Virus record (IMG/VR): IMGVR_UViG_3300042516_005631
Coordinates: 31,455-95,454 of that record
Source of the DNA: a virus
Strand: one strand, 5' to 3'
Length of the DNA stretch: 64,000 nucleotides
Below the pieces are notes generated by a model. That model was not told the DNA's origin. It saw only the letters and a list, made by a program, of their open reading frames with translations, and made no database searches. Both the position numbers and the translations under genes were made by a program. Below, one piece after another: positions 32,011 to 38,811 of the stretch (positions are counted from its first letter, which is position 1; every line of letters starts with the position of its first letter).

Positions 32011-32814
32011 TTAGGCAGCTATAAATTCAGCTGCCATTGCAAATAATTTTTGATTGATTTCTAGGTCTTGTTTGAAATTTTTCACTTTACGTGCTTTTCT
32101 TATTTTAGCACCTGACATATATGTGAATCCTCCATCCAATATTTTCTCTTGGATCACATTAAATACTGACCATAAATCACTGCCTTTATCTTCAGGGCGA
32201 GTTGGTTCAAGTAACAAATCTAAATCAATGTTCATTGCCTCAACTTGTTCTTCCTCGAATCGAGTTGTCAATGCTTTTTTAGCTAATTCTTTTGCTTGCT
32301 CCTCATTCAATTGGATAGCTTTCATTTTATTCATTGATTCAACTGTTAATGGTAATTGTTCAACCATAGCACGGATTTGTGTTTGCAATTCCTCAAATGT
32401 GTAACCCATGTGACGCATTTTTACATCATTGAATTGCTCAGTGGAAATAACTAAACCATTTTCACATACCAAACGAAACAAACCAGCTGTAAATGTAAAT
32501 GCATTTTTTCCGTCATTTGAATTTGTTAATAGGATTTGTGGAAATACTGTATCACCATCTGCTCCATTAATTACTACATCTGGGTTACGGAATACAACTA
32601 AGTGTTTTTGGAAACCAACACCTTTTCTCGCTTTAACTTCTTTAGCATCAATTACACTCCATCCTAATTGAGCCATATCCTCAATTACTTTGTAAGTTGG
32701 AATATGTGTGAATTTAGATGAAACTGTTGGGGAAGCTGTTTCGGTGAATACTGATTTTGCTCTTTCTTTGATTTCGTTGGTTGTTAAAAAACCATCACTT
32801 TTCAAATTTAACAT
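32011..32814 (-). CDS. DUF932 protein
   Basis: A 267-aa member of DUF932 (phage/plasmid-like, TIGR03299-type). Visible family parts are FTHIPTYKVIEDMAQLGWSV, HLVVFRNPDV, FRLVCENGLVIS and DLWSVFNVIQEKI. Related to the 253-aa gene at 33521. The family is common on mobile elements; biochemical role unknown, often near recombination genes, as here with a RecA-fold ATPase 1.5 kb away. Confidence 0.75.
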   Translation of the reverse strand: MLNLKSDGFLTTNEIKERAKSVFTETASPTVSSKFTHIPTYKVIEDMAQLGWSVIDAKEVKARKGVGFQKHLVVFRNPDVVINGADGDTVFPQILLTNSNDGKNAFTFTAGLFRLVCENGLVISTEQFNDVKMRHMGYTFEELQTQIRAMVEQLPLTVESMNKMKAIQLNEEQAKELAKKALTTRFEEEQVEAMNIDLDLLLEPTRPEDKGSDLWSVFNVIQEKILDGGFTYMSGAKIRKARKVKNFKQDLEINQKLFAMAAEFIAA

Positions 32815-32858
32815 AACTTTTCTTTTTTTAATTTAACTTTCTTTTCTTAATTTACTTT

Positions 32859-32888
32859 AATATACGAAAACTTTTTTAAATATCCAAA
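32859..32888 (-). promoter_or_regulatory. promoter, TTTGG / TTCGTATATT class
   Basis: TTTGGATA followed 19 nt later by TTTCGTATATT; no AGGA at the usual place. It serves the DUF932 gene starting at 32814. Confidence 0.55.
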
Positions 32889-32890
32889 TT

Positions 32891-33226
32891 TTATTTGTAA
32901 AATTTATTATCATCTATTTCAAAATCGAAATCATCTTCTACCTTGTAATAGTCATCTTCTATTTCCAAATCATCAAATTCATCTTCTGGGTCTCTATATT
33001 CAGGTAACAATCCAGCTTTCTCTACTATCCACCAAACTCTATCTTTGAATAGATCAATTGAAGTGCCATTTATTTCTGTAATACCATTTTCGGTAAGTAA
33101 TGCTAGTTCCATAATTAACTCGCATGTTAAATCATCAATTTGCTCTGTTGTCAATTCACCTGCTTTGAATTTTGTCTTTAAATCCAAAAATTTTGTCTCG
33201 ATAATGTGTTTTTCTTTCTTTGCCAT
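32891..33226 (-). CDS. very acidic hypothetical protein
   Basis: A 111-aa protein; the C-terminal 35 residues are almost all Asp/Glu with aromatics (DPEDEFDDLEIEDDYYKVED). No family recognised. Such tails can mimic DNA, but nothing specific supports that here. Confidence 0.5.
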   Translation of the reverse strand: MAKKEKHIIETKFLDLKTKFKAGELTTEQIDDLTCELIMELALLTENGITEINGTSIDLFKDRVWWIVEKAGLLPEYRDPEDEFDDLEIEDDYYKVEDDFDFEIDDNKFYK

Positions 33227-33231
33227 AACTT

Positions 33232-33459
33232 TTATTTGTTTAATTCGTCTCTAATAACTACTGCCAGTTCATATTCTTCATTTTCAATAGCGTATTGTAA
33301 CATATCTTCAATTAATGCTCTAAAATCACCATCAAACGCATCATCAAGAATACGTTGTAATCTTATTTTATCATCAATGTCTAATTTACTATCTCTGATA
33401 ATTGGGTAAAAATCATTGTTGCTTCTTGCTATTTGCTCTAAAATTCTTCTTTCGTTCAT
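33232..33459 (-). CDS. 75-aa hypothetical protein
   Basis: MNERRILEQIARSNNDFYPI, later QYAIENEEYELAVVIRDELN, which resembles a UvrB/UVR-type helical hairpin (E-x-E-x-x-x-A-x-x-x-R-D). The UVR resemblance is weak and partial. Confidence 0.5.
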   Translation of the reverse strand: MNERRILEQIARSNNDFYPIIRDSKLDIDDKIRLQRILDDAFDGDFRALIEDMLQYAIENEEYELAVVIRDELNK

Positions 33460-33483
33460 AACCTTTATTTTTTTCTTACTTGA

Positions 33484-33517
33484 AATATACGAAAGCCCTC
33501 TTACGAGGGCTATTCCT
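33484..33517 (-). promoter_or_regulatory. composite promoter with hairpin spacer
   Basis: AGGAATA, GCCCTC-GTAA-GAGGGC stem, TTCGTATATT; 24-nt spacing. It serves the gene starting at 33459. Confidence 0.65.
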
Positions 33518-33520
33518 CTT

Positions 33521-34282
33521 TTAAAGAGCTAATGCGTATTGATCAGCTAAGCTAAATAATTGCTGATTTAAAATAATATCAGTGTTGAAATTAGATACAT
33601 CAGCAGTTAGATTTTCTTGTACTCTGTTGAATACTGTCCATAAATCATTGCTTTCATCTTCAATTCGATTAACTGAAAGTAAATCATTTATAGTAATGTC
33701 AGATATTTGATCTTCGCTATATCTTAATTGAGCGGCTTTATGAGCAAATTCTCTTGCTTCCTCTACAGTCATATTTTTGTTTTGTAATATACCAAAACTC
33801 TCTAATACTTTATCTGTTTTGTTATTTACTGATTGAATAAATCGCTGTAAATCTCTAGCATTAATTTCGGTATGTTTGATTTGCGTGCTTTCTCCGTGTT
33901 GATCAAAAGCAATTGCTCCATTGGAACATACCTGTCTATATATTCCTAAATCCATTGTTAATGGTTTATTTCCGTTACAACTATTTGATATAGTAAGAGA
34001 TGATACAGCTTCTGTTTTACCTAGTTTATTTTTTAAACTGAAATCAGGATGATGTAATTGAACATAATTTGATGTTATTTTACGATTTTTTCCTCTTTGT
34101 TCAGCTACTCCTTTTAATAGCCAACCATCGTTCTGTAACATTTCAAGTACTTCTAATGTTGGAATATAGAATGGTTTTTGTTTGATTCGTTGAACATTTT
34201 TAATGTTGTTTGAATCTAATGTGTTAGCAAATGCTACTGCTTTGTTGATGTTGTTATCAACAGGGATAAATTTGTACTTCAT
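33521..34282 (-). CDS. DUF932 protein, paralogue
   Basis: A 253-aa DUF932 protein: FYIPTLEVLEMLQNDGWLLK, VQLHHPDF, YRQVCSNGAIAF and DLWTVFNRVQENL align with the 267-aa protein at 32011. Two diverged copies within 2 kb indicate an old duplication. It is followed upstream by the RecA-fold gene, a pairing that suggests a recombination or replication-linked role. Confidence 0.75.
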   Translation of the reverse strand: MKYKFIPVDNNINKAVAFANTLDSNNIKNVQRIKQKPFYIPTLEVLEMLQNDGWLLKGVAEQRGKNRKITSNYVQLHHPDFSLKNKLGKTEAVSSLTISNSCNGNKPLTMDLGIYRQVCSNGAIAFDQHGESTQIKHTEINARDLQRFIQSVNNKTDKVLESFGILQNKNMTVEEAREFAHKAAQLRYSEDQISDITINDLLSVNRIEDESNDLWTVFNRVQENLTADVSNFNTDIILNQQLFSLADQYALAL

Positions 34283-34307
34283 AGTTTTTCTTTTTTAATT
34301 ATACTTT

Positions 34308-34341
34308 AATATACGAAAGGGAGATTACTCTCCCTATTCCT
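34308..34341 (-). promoter_or_regulatory. composite promoter with hairpin spacer
   Basis: AGGAATA, GGGAGA-GTAA-TCTCCC stem, TTCGTATATT; 24-nt spacing. It serves the DUF932 gene starting at 34282. Confidence 0.65.
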
Positions 34342-35145
34342 TTAATCAGCTTTTTCCATCTCGTATGCGTAATGTACTCCTTCGTTATAGATTGAAAAGA
34401 ATACTTTAAAGTCCTTATCGCAATCTCTATTTTTTTCAAAAAACAACGAACGCTCTAATCCATCTTTACTTCTTTCTACTTTACAAAATGCTTCCATCAT
34501 ATGTTTCAATCTGTTTGATCCTGCAAAATCATCTGATTTTGTTACTTGTTGAATATTGATGAATGATGTATAGTAACCGTTTTTATTTTTACCTTTTTTA
34601 GTATCGTCTTGTAACTTCAAAAACCATGATTCAGCTTGTTTTGATGTACCTCCGTTTTGATCTTTATACATATCTAATACTTCTGCAATTGAATCTATTC
34701 CTATTACATCATATCCTAAGTTAAATACATATTCAATCGTTTCCTTTACATTGCTCATATGATCTTTCAAAAACAATGTTTGAACACAACTAAATGAAGG
34801 CATTCTTCTACAGTATTTGTAATGTCCTATTTGATCCATTTCTCCTTGTATCAACAAACATTTCAATCCTTGCATAGTAAATTTAGATAACATATCCATT
34901 ACTATAGTTGATTTACCTGAACCTGGTCCGCCTGCAATCATCATTGACGTACCTGGCATTAAACCGCCTTCAGTAGATAAAATAACATCTATTTCTGTAT
35001 TTGTTTTTAATGGTCTAAATAACGATTCATTGAATTGTAAATCACTACCTCTAAATAGTTTTACTTCATTTGGATTAAACTCTACAATTGGAGCTTGTTT
35101 TGCTGGTCTTCCTCTTCGCTTCATTTCTCTTTTTTCAATTTTCAT
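34342..35145 (-). CDS. RecA/RadA-fold ATPase with N-terminal AT-hook
   Basis: A 267-aa P-loop ATPase. Walker A is GGPGSGKST near residue 73, Walker B is DVIGIDS near residue 145, and QQVTKSDD looks like the RecA-fold strand-end Gln region. The fold is RecA/RadA/UvsX-like. The N-terminus EMKRRGRPAKQAP is a classic AT-hook (RRGRP flanked by Lys), expected to bind AT-rich DNA. It may serve as the phage recombinase or a RadA-like branch-migration factor. Confidence 0.75.
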   Translation of the reverse strand: MKIEKREMKRRGRPAKQAPIVEFNPNEVKLFRGSDLQFNESLFRPLKTNTEIDVILSTEGGLMPGTSMMIAGGPGSGKSTIVMDMLSKFTMQGLKCLLIQGEMDQIGHYKYCRRMPSFSCVQTLFLKDHMSNVKETIEYVFNLGYDVIGIDSIAEVLDMYKDQNGGTSKQAESWFLKLQDDTKKGKNKNGYYTSFINIQQVTKSDDFAGSNRLKHMMEAFCKVERSKDGLERSLFFEKNRDCDKDFKVFFSIYNEGVHYAYEMEKAD

Positions 35146-35172
35146 AACTTTTCTTTTTTTAATTTATACTTT

Positions 35173-35206
35173 AATATACGAATTTACTTTAATATCTTCT
35201 ATTCCT
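35173..35206 (-). promoter_or_regulatory. composite promoter (AGGAATA / TTCGTATATT)
   Basis: 24-nt spacing. It serves the RecA-fold gene starting at 35145. Confidence 0.65.
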
Positions 35207-35209
35207 CTG

Positions 35210-35431
35210 TTAATGATTTTTAACATTACGTTCCCAATATACATAACCAGGAGTAGTATCTTCAATTGGGGGATTTGCTTTTGCGTTGAAATATATTCCT
35301 ATTGATAGTATTGTATTCAACCAAAACCATATAGCATATTTACCTGTATGTCCTTTAATATACCATCTAACAAACCAAATTGCTAATCCAATTACAAATA
35401 AAGATGATATTAATTTAAATATTGCTTTCAT
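35210..35431 (-). CDS. two-helix membrane protein
   Basis: A 73-aa protein with membrane segments at residues 4-22 and 32-50 and a polar tail. Function unknown; own promoter. Confidence 0.55.
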   Translation of the reverse strand: MKAIFKLISSLFVIGLAIWFVRWYIKGHTGKYAIWFWLNTILSIGIYFNAKANPPIEDTTPGYVYWERNVKNH

Positions 35432-35449
35432 TTTCTCAATTTATACTTT

Positions 35450-35483
35450 AATATACGAACTTTCTTTTAAATATCTTTGTCCT
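35450..35483 (-). promoter_or_regulatory. composite promoter (AGGACAA / TTCGTATATT)
   Basis: 24-nt spacing. It serves the gene starting at 35431. Confidence 0.65.
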
Positions 35484-35690
35484 TTACAAAAAATATTTTT
35501 CTAATTTAAATGAAGTCCCTCTTTGAATTGTTTTAACTTGAGAGTCGTTTGTTAATGGTTTAGCTTCATCTAAATCATCACTAAATGCTGGGTAACCGCC
35601 TTTCAATCCACAGAATACTTGAGCGTATTCGTTTAGAACTATGAATTGAATTTCTTTTTGTTTGAGTTTTTTATCTAATACTATTTTCAT
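35484..35690 (-). CDS. 68-aa hypothetical protein
   Basis: MKIVLDKKLKQKEIQFIVLN, beta-rich, with YAQVFCGLKGGYPAFSDDLD, which resembles phage proteins describing 'VFxG...xxWSxDxxEA' segments. No function known. Confidence 0.5.
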   Translation of the reverse strand: MKIVLDKKLKQKEIQFIVLNEYAQVFCGLKGGYPAFSDDLDEAKPLTNDSQVKTIQRGTSFKLEKYFL

Positions 35691-35708
35691 TCCCTTTTAT
35701 TTGACGGG

Positions 35709-35742
35709 AATATACGAAAGAGATTTTAAATAACCTCTTCCT
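35709..35742 (-). promoter_or_regulatory. composite promoter (AGGAAGA / TTCGTATATT)
   Basis: 24-nt spacing. It serves the gene starting at 35690. Confidence 0.65.
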
Positions 35743-35944
35743 CTATAATTTCTGCTTCTTGAACAGTTTCAACAAACATAAAATGTATTTCATTTCTCAA
35801 TACGTGATCAACTTTGTATAGAGTTTCCATACATTCTTTAACCATATCTAACTCAATTTTACCACTTGCATGAGTAAATGATGCTAAAGGTATTTTTTTA
35901 TGTATAATATAATATTTGTCGTTATGTTTGTATAGTTGTTTCAT
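35726..35944 (-). CDS. 72-aa hypothetical protein
   Basis: MKQLYKHNDKYYIIHKKIPL, small alpha/beta with an acidic tail. Its ATG overlaps the upstream stop by 4 bp. No family recognised. Confidence 0.5.
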   Translation of the reverse strand: MKQLYKHNDKYYIIHKKIPLASFTHASGKIELDMVKECMETLYKVDHVLRNEIHFMFVETVQEAEIIEEEVI

Positions 35945-36177
35945 TTAATGTTATATTGTTTTTTAAATGATGCTATAAATGACTTTCCAATCCCAATATC
36001 AACCACATCACACCCATCTGGTATGAGTGGCTTTCGTTTTGAAGGGTTCAATATTGTGTCAACTTCAGATTCAGTAACCAACATATAGTATTTTTTTCCA
36101 GTTGGTTTTTTATATACTACCACTATTGGTATTTTTTCCTCTGATGGTCTGCCTTTACCCTCGTGTGTTATTTTCAT
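35941..36177 (-). CDS. 78-aa hypothetical protein
   Basis: MKITHEGKGRPSEEKIPIVV, with a GRP near the start (weak AT-hook resemblance) and a beta-rich body. Coupled by 4-bp overlaps on both sides. Confidence 0.5.
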   Translation of the reverse strand: MKITHEGKGRPSEEKIPIVVVYKKPTGKKYYMLVTESEVDTILNPSKRKPLIPDGCDVVDIGIGKSFIASFKKQYNIK

Positions 36178-36767
36178 TTTAAGTATTTTTTACGTAAAAT
36201 TAAATCGTAGTAATTGATTGTTTCCTCTCCTTCTTTTGAATGTCTAGTCCAAATGTTTGGAAATTCTGTTTTACATTGCTCAATACGCTCTGCTTTTGAT
36301 TTTATTTTGTCAGTGTAATATTCATAGTATATCCATGACTCCCAATAATGATCTTGTTCAGGTGCATTCCATGTAATTGCTATTTGATATCCAAAAAACA
36401 CAAATGACCAAACTGGAGCCCATTCAAAACGAATATCTTTATCTGTCCATTTTGTTTTCCATCCCAATTCAACAAAGTCAATACCAATACGTTTGTTTTT
36501 TGGGTAGGTATATCTCATTGCGCGAGCATATGCAGTGTCATAATCGGGTACTGTTTGGGGTGATCCATATTTTGCATTGCGTTCATTAAAATCTTCTACA
36601 CGTTTTATCTGGCGTAATGCATCTTCGTGAGCTAATGCCGGAGTTGCTTTAACCCATTTACGTGGGTAGAAGTATGGTGTACCAACAGCTGTTTTCCCAA
36701 TATAAAACCTTGGTTTAAGTGGTTTGAATGGAGAGAAATATGCTTTTAAATATCTTAAATTTTTCAT
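36174..36767 (-). CDS. conserved phage hypothetical protein
   Basis: A 197-aa Trp/Tyr-rich protein (KNKRIGIDFVELGWKTKWTD, WAPVWSFVFFGYQIAITWNA). The W-x-P-x-W-S-F-V-F-F-x-x-Q segment is known to me from uncharacterised phage families. It precedes three small coupled genes in one unit (promoter at 36778). Confidence 0.6.
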   Translation of the reverse strand: MKNLRYLKAYFSPFKPLKPRFYIGKTAVGTPYFYPRKWVKATPALAHEDALRQIKRVEDFNERNAKYGSPQTVPDYDTAYARAMRYTYPKNKRIGIDFVELGWKTKWTDKDIRFEWAPVWSFVFFGYQIAITWNAPEQDHYWESWIYYEYYTDKIKSKAERIEQCKTEFPNIWTRHSKEGEETINYYDLILRKKYLK

Positions 36768-36777
36768 TTTTTCTTTT

Positions 36778-36811
36778 AATATACAAAACCTTTTTTAAAT
36801 AACCTAGTCCT
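36778..36811 (-). promoter_or_regulatory. composite promoter (AGGACTA / TTTGTATATT)
   Basis: 24-nt spacing with TTTG instead of TTCG. It serves the gene starting at 36767. Confidence 0.6.
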
Positions 36812-37396
36812 TTAATCCCACCAAGATTCAATATTCTCCTCTAGTATTTTAAATAATAGTTTACGAGAGCGTTCTTGATTTTCATGTGCTACAAACATTG
36901 CAATTCTACGTTTGTCATTTGAATCCATAATATCGTCTTTTTCTAGATATTTGGATAATGCATCTCCACCATTTAGTACTTTTTTGTATTGTCTAGGATA
37001 TTTGGCAAAGTATTCATCGTAACTTTCTGAATGTGTGGTGTCTTTTATTTCAAACCATTGTTTGGTCTCGTCTGTTGGAACAAATTCATATTCAACATCG
37101 TGGTAGTCTAGATGTTCAGTTCCATATAGATCTTCTATTTGGATTTGAATTAAACGAGCACATAAAAACATTTTTTCAGCATCACGTTCTGCTTCAGTAT
37201 GGAAACCATTTTTATGAATATGTTGTGCTTGAAATTCTAGTTTGGTTTTAAGTATTTTGTAAATATAGTGTTGATCCCAATCTCGATCTTCCCATATTAC
37301 AGGAAACCATTTCCATAGGTTTTTAACACCATTAGCAAAGTTTTTATGATAATATCTACCATCAAATTTCCACCACAATCTAATTCTTTCGATCAT
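36812..37396 (-). CDS. conserved phage hypothetical protein, NLWKWFPVIW family
   Basis: A 194-aa protein with GVKNLWKWFPVIWEDRDWDQ and YIYKILKTKLEFQAQHI. This N-terminal third is widespread in large phages and always uncharacterised. It overlaps the 107-aa gene's stop by 4 bp in the same transcript. Confidence 0.65.
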   Translation of the reverse strand: MIERIRLWWKFDGRYYHKNFANGVKNLWKWFPVIWEDRDWDQHYIYKILKTKLEFQAQHIHKNGFHTEAERDAEKMFLCARLIQIQIEDLYGTEHLDYHDVEYEFVPTDETKQWFEIKDTTHSESYDEYFAKYPRQYKKVLNGGDALSKYLEKDDIMDSNDKRRIAMFVAHENQERSRKLLFKILEENIESWWD

Positions 37397-37716
37397 ATTT
37401 TAAATAATTCGTAATTGCTATTTTGTGTTTTGAATTTAATATAGTCTTCTTTTTGCTCTACAATTTCAGTTACATCTGTGGTTTGCCAAACAAAGAACTG
37501 ATTGAATGGAGACATTAATAATGATCTACCTATTGCTGGTTCTGTATGTTTTTCTTTGAAACGTCCTTCTTCATTGAATTCCAACCACATTACATCTTCT
37601 GATTGTTTTGTTAAGCCATCACGTTCTCTTACGAGCCTATATTTTGGTTGAACAGTTATAACTTCAGCTAAATCTTCTAGATTAACTGGTATTTTAATTT
37701 GATTCAGTTTGCTCAT
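37393..37716 (-). CDS. conserved phage hypothetical protein
   Basis: A 107-aa beta-rich protein containing LLMSPFNQFFVWQTTDVTEI and a repeated F-x-T-x-N-S-x-Y end. The 'S-P-F-x-x-F-x-W-x-T-T-x-V-T-E' motif is shared with known uncharacterised phage proteins. Coupled on both sides. Confidence 0.6.
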   Translation of the reverse strand: MSKLNQIKIPVNLEDLAEVITVQPKYRLVRERDGLTKQSEDVMWLEFNEEGRFKEKHTEPAIGRSLLMSPFNQFFVWQTTDVTEIVEQKEDYIKFKTQNSNYELFKI

Positions 37717-38008
37717 TTGTTGTATATGTTAAATTGCTAAATTTCAATCCCCACATTAATCCAATCATTTGCATTTGACGCTCAGCCATTTTAGCATAGT
37801 ATCTGAGATTCTTCATAAGATATTTCTTGCCCCATTTTTGCCATTCATCATATTGAGTTTCAGTCATAGTCCATTCTTGATACCAAGCATCTTTACGATC
37901 CTTTACATCATCATATGTCACATTATGACCAGCAATTTCAAACATTTTGTTGATCATATCAACAACCATTTGTTTTTCTTTTTCGTCTCTACTTAATCTC
38001 TTTGCCAT
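37694..38008 (-). CDS. hypothetical protein
   Basis: 104 aa from the ATG at 38008 (MAKRLSRDEKEKQMVVDMIN). A longer frame would start inside the promoter region and is rejected. It has a Trp-rich middle (WYQEWTMTETQYDEWQKWGK). Its 3' end overlaps the next gene by 23 bp. Confidence 0.6.
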   Translation of the reverse strand: MAKRLSRDEKEKQMVVDMINKMFEIAGHNVTYDDVKDRKDAWYQEWTMTETQYDEWQKWGKKYLMKNLRYYAKMAERQMQMIGLMWGLKFSNLTYTTNEQTESN

Positions 38009-38023
38009 CTTATTTTTTCTTTT

Positions 38024-38057
38024 AATATACAAAACTTTTTTTAAATATCCTATTCCT
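38024..38057 (-). promoter_or_regulatory. composite promoter (AGGAATA / TTTGTATATT)
   Basis: 24-nt spacing with TTTG. It serves the gene starting at 38008. Confidence 0.6.
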
Positions 38058-38058
38058 T

Positions 38059-38775
38059 TTACAACCACTTAATCTCATTAGTGATATTGTCCCATTCAAT
38101 TGTTAATGGTAAATTTGTATACATGTAACGCTCATTTAACACTGCTGCATTTATAAAATGTGTATACCCATTAAAATAATATCCTGCGCTACCATGAATA
38201 TGACCAAATACATGTATTTTTGGTTTGATTTGATCTACTCGATAACGTAACATTTCACAACCAACTCGCAAACTTGAACCACCTGGTATATCTAAGTGCC
38301 CATAAGGTGGGCCATGTGTAATTAATATGTCTGTATTGTCAGGTATAGCATCCCAATGTGCTTTCATTTCATCCCCATTTCGAGGTAAATTGAATGCCCA
38401 ATTGTAAAATTCAGGTTGCCACGGTGAACCGTAAATGCGAATGTTGTCTTCTGTATGTTCTCCGTTTGGTCCATCATAATAATCAACCCAAGATTCATCT
38501 TGTAGATATTCTATTGTTTTATATTCATCTAAAATGAATTTAACCCATTCAGGATCATTTTCAAATAAACGATCGTGATTACCAGCAATGAATATTTTAT
38601 CTGTATAGTTATCTATTTTATCAAACCACTCTAGAAATTGAGTTGCTTCTGTTTGATGATAACCTGAGTTCATAAAATCACCGGCATGAATTAATATATC
38701 TCCACCTGGTAAATCTTTATTTAGTTGGTTATGTTTTCCGTGAGTATCTGATATAAATGTAATTTTCAATTTCAT
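38059..38775 (-). CDS. calcineurin-like metallophosphoesterase
   Basis: A 238-aa phosphoesterase with all core motifs: FISDTHGKHNQL (D-x-H), LIHAGDFMNSG (GD), FIAGNHDRLFEN (GNHD), ILITHGPPYGHLD and HVFGHIHGSAGY (GHxH). It binds two metal ions and hydrolyses phosphomono- or diesters; substrate unknown. I start at the ATG at 38775 (MKLKITFISDTHG), 6 bp downstream of the promoter box. Confidence 0.85.
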   Translation of the reverse strand: MKLKITFISDTHGKHNQLNKDLPGGDILIHAGDFMNSGYHQTEATQFLEWFDKIDNYTDKIFIAGNHDRLFENDPEWVKFILDEYKTIEYLQDESWVDYYDGPNGEHTEDNIRIYGSPWQPEFYNWAFNLPRNGDEMKAHWDAIPDNTDILITHGPPYGHLDIPGGSSLRVGCEMLRYRVDQIKPKIHVFGHIHGSAGYYFNGYTHFINAAVLNERYMYTNLPLTIEWDNITNEIKWL

Positions 38776-38781
38776 ATTTTT

Positions 38782-38811
38782 AATATACAAAAGAAAAATC
38801 AGATATCCAAA
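38782..38811 (-). promoter_or_regulatory. promoter, TTTGG / TTTTGTATATT class
   Basis: TTTGGATA followed 19 nt later by TTTTGTATATT. It serves the metallophosphoesterase gene and leaves almost no leader. Confidence 0.55.
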
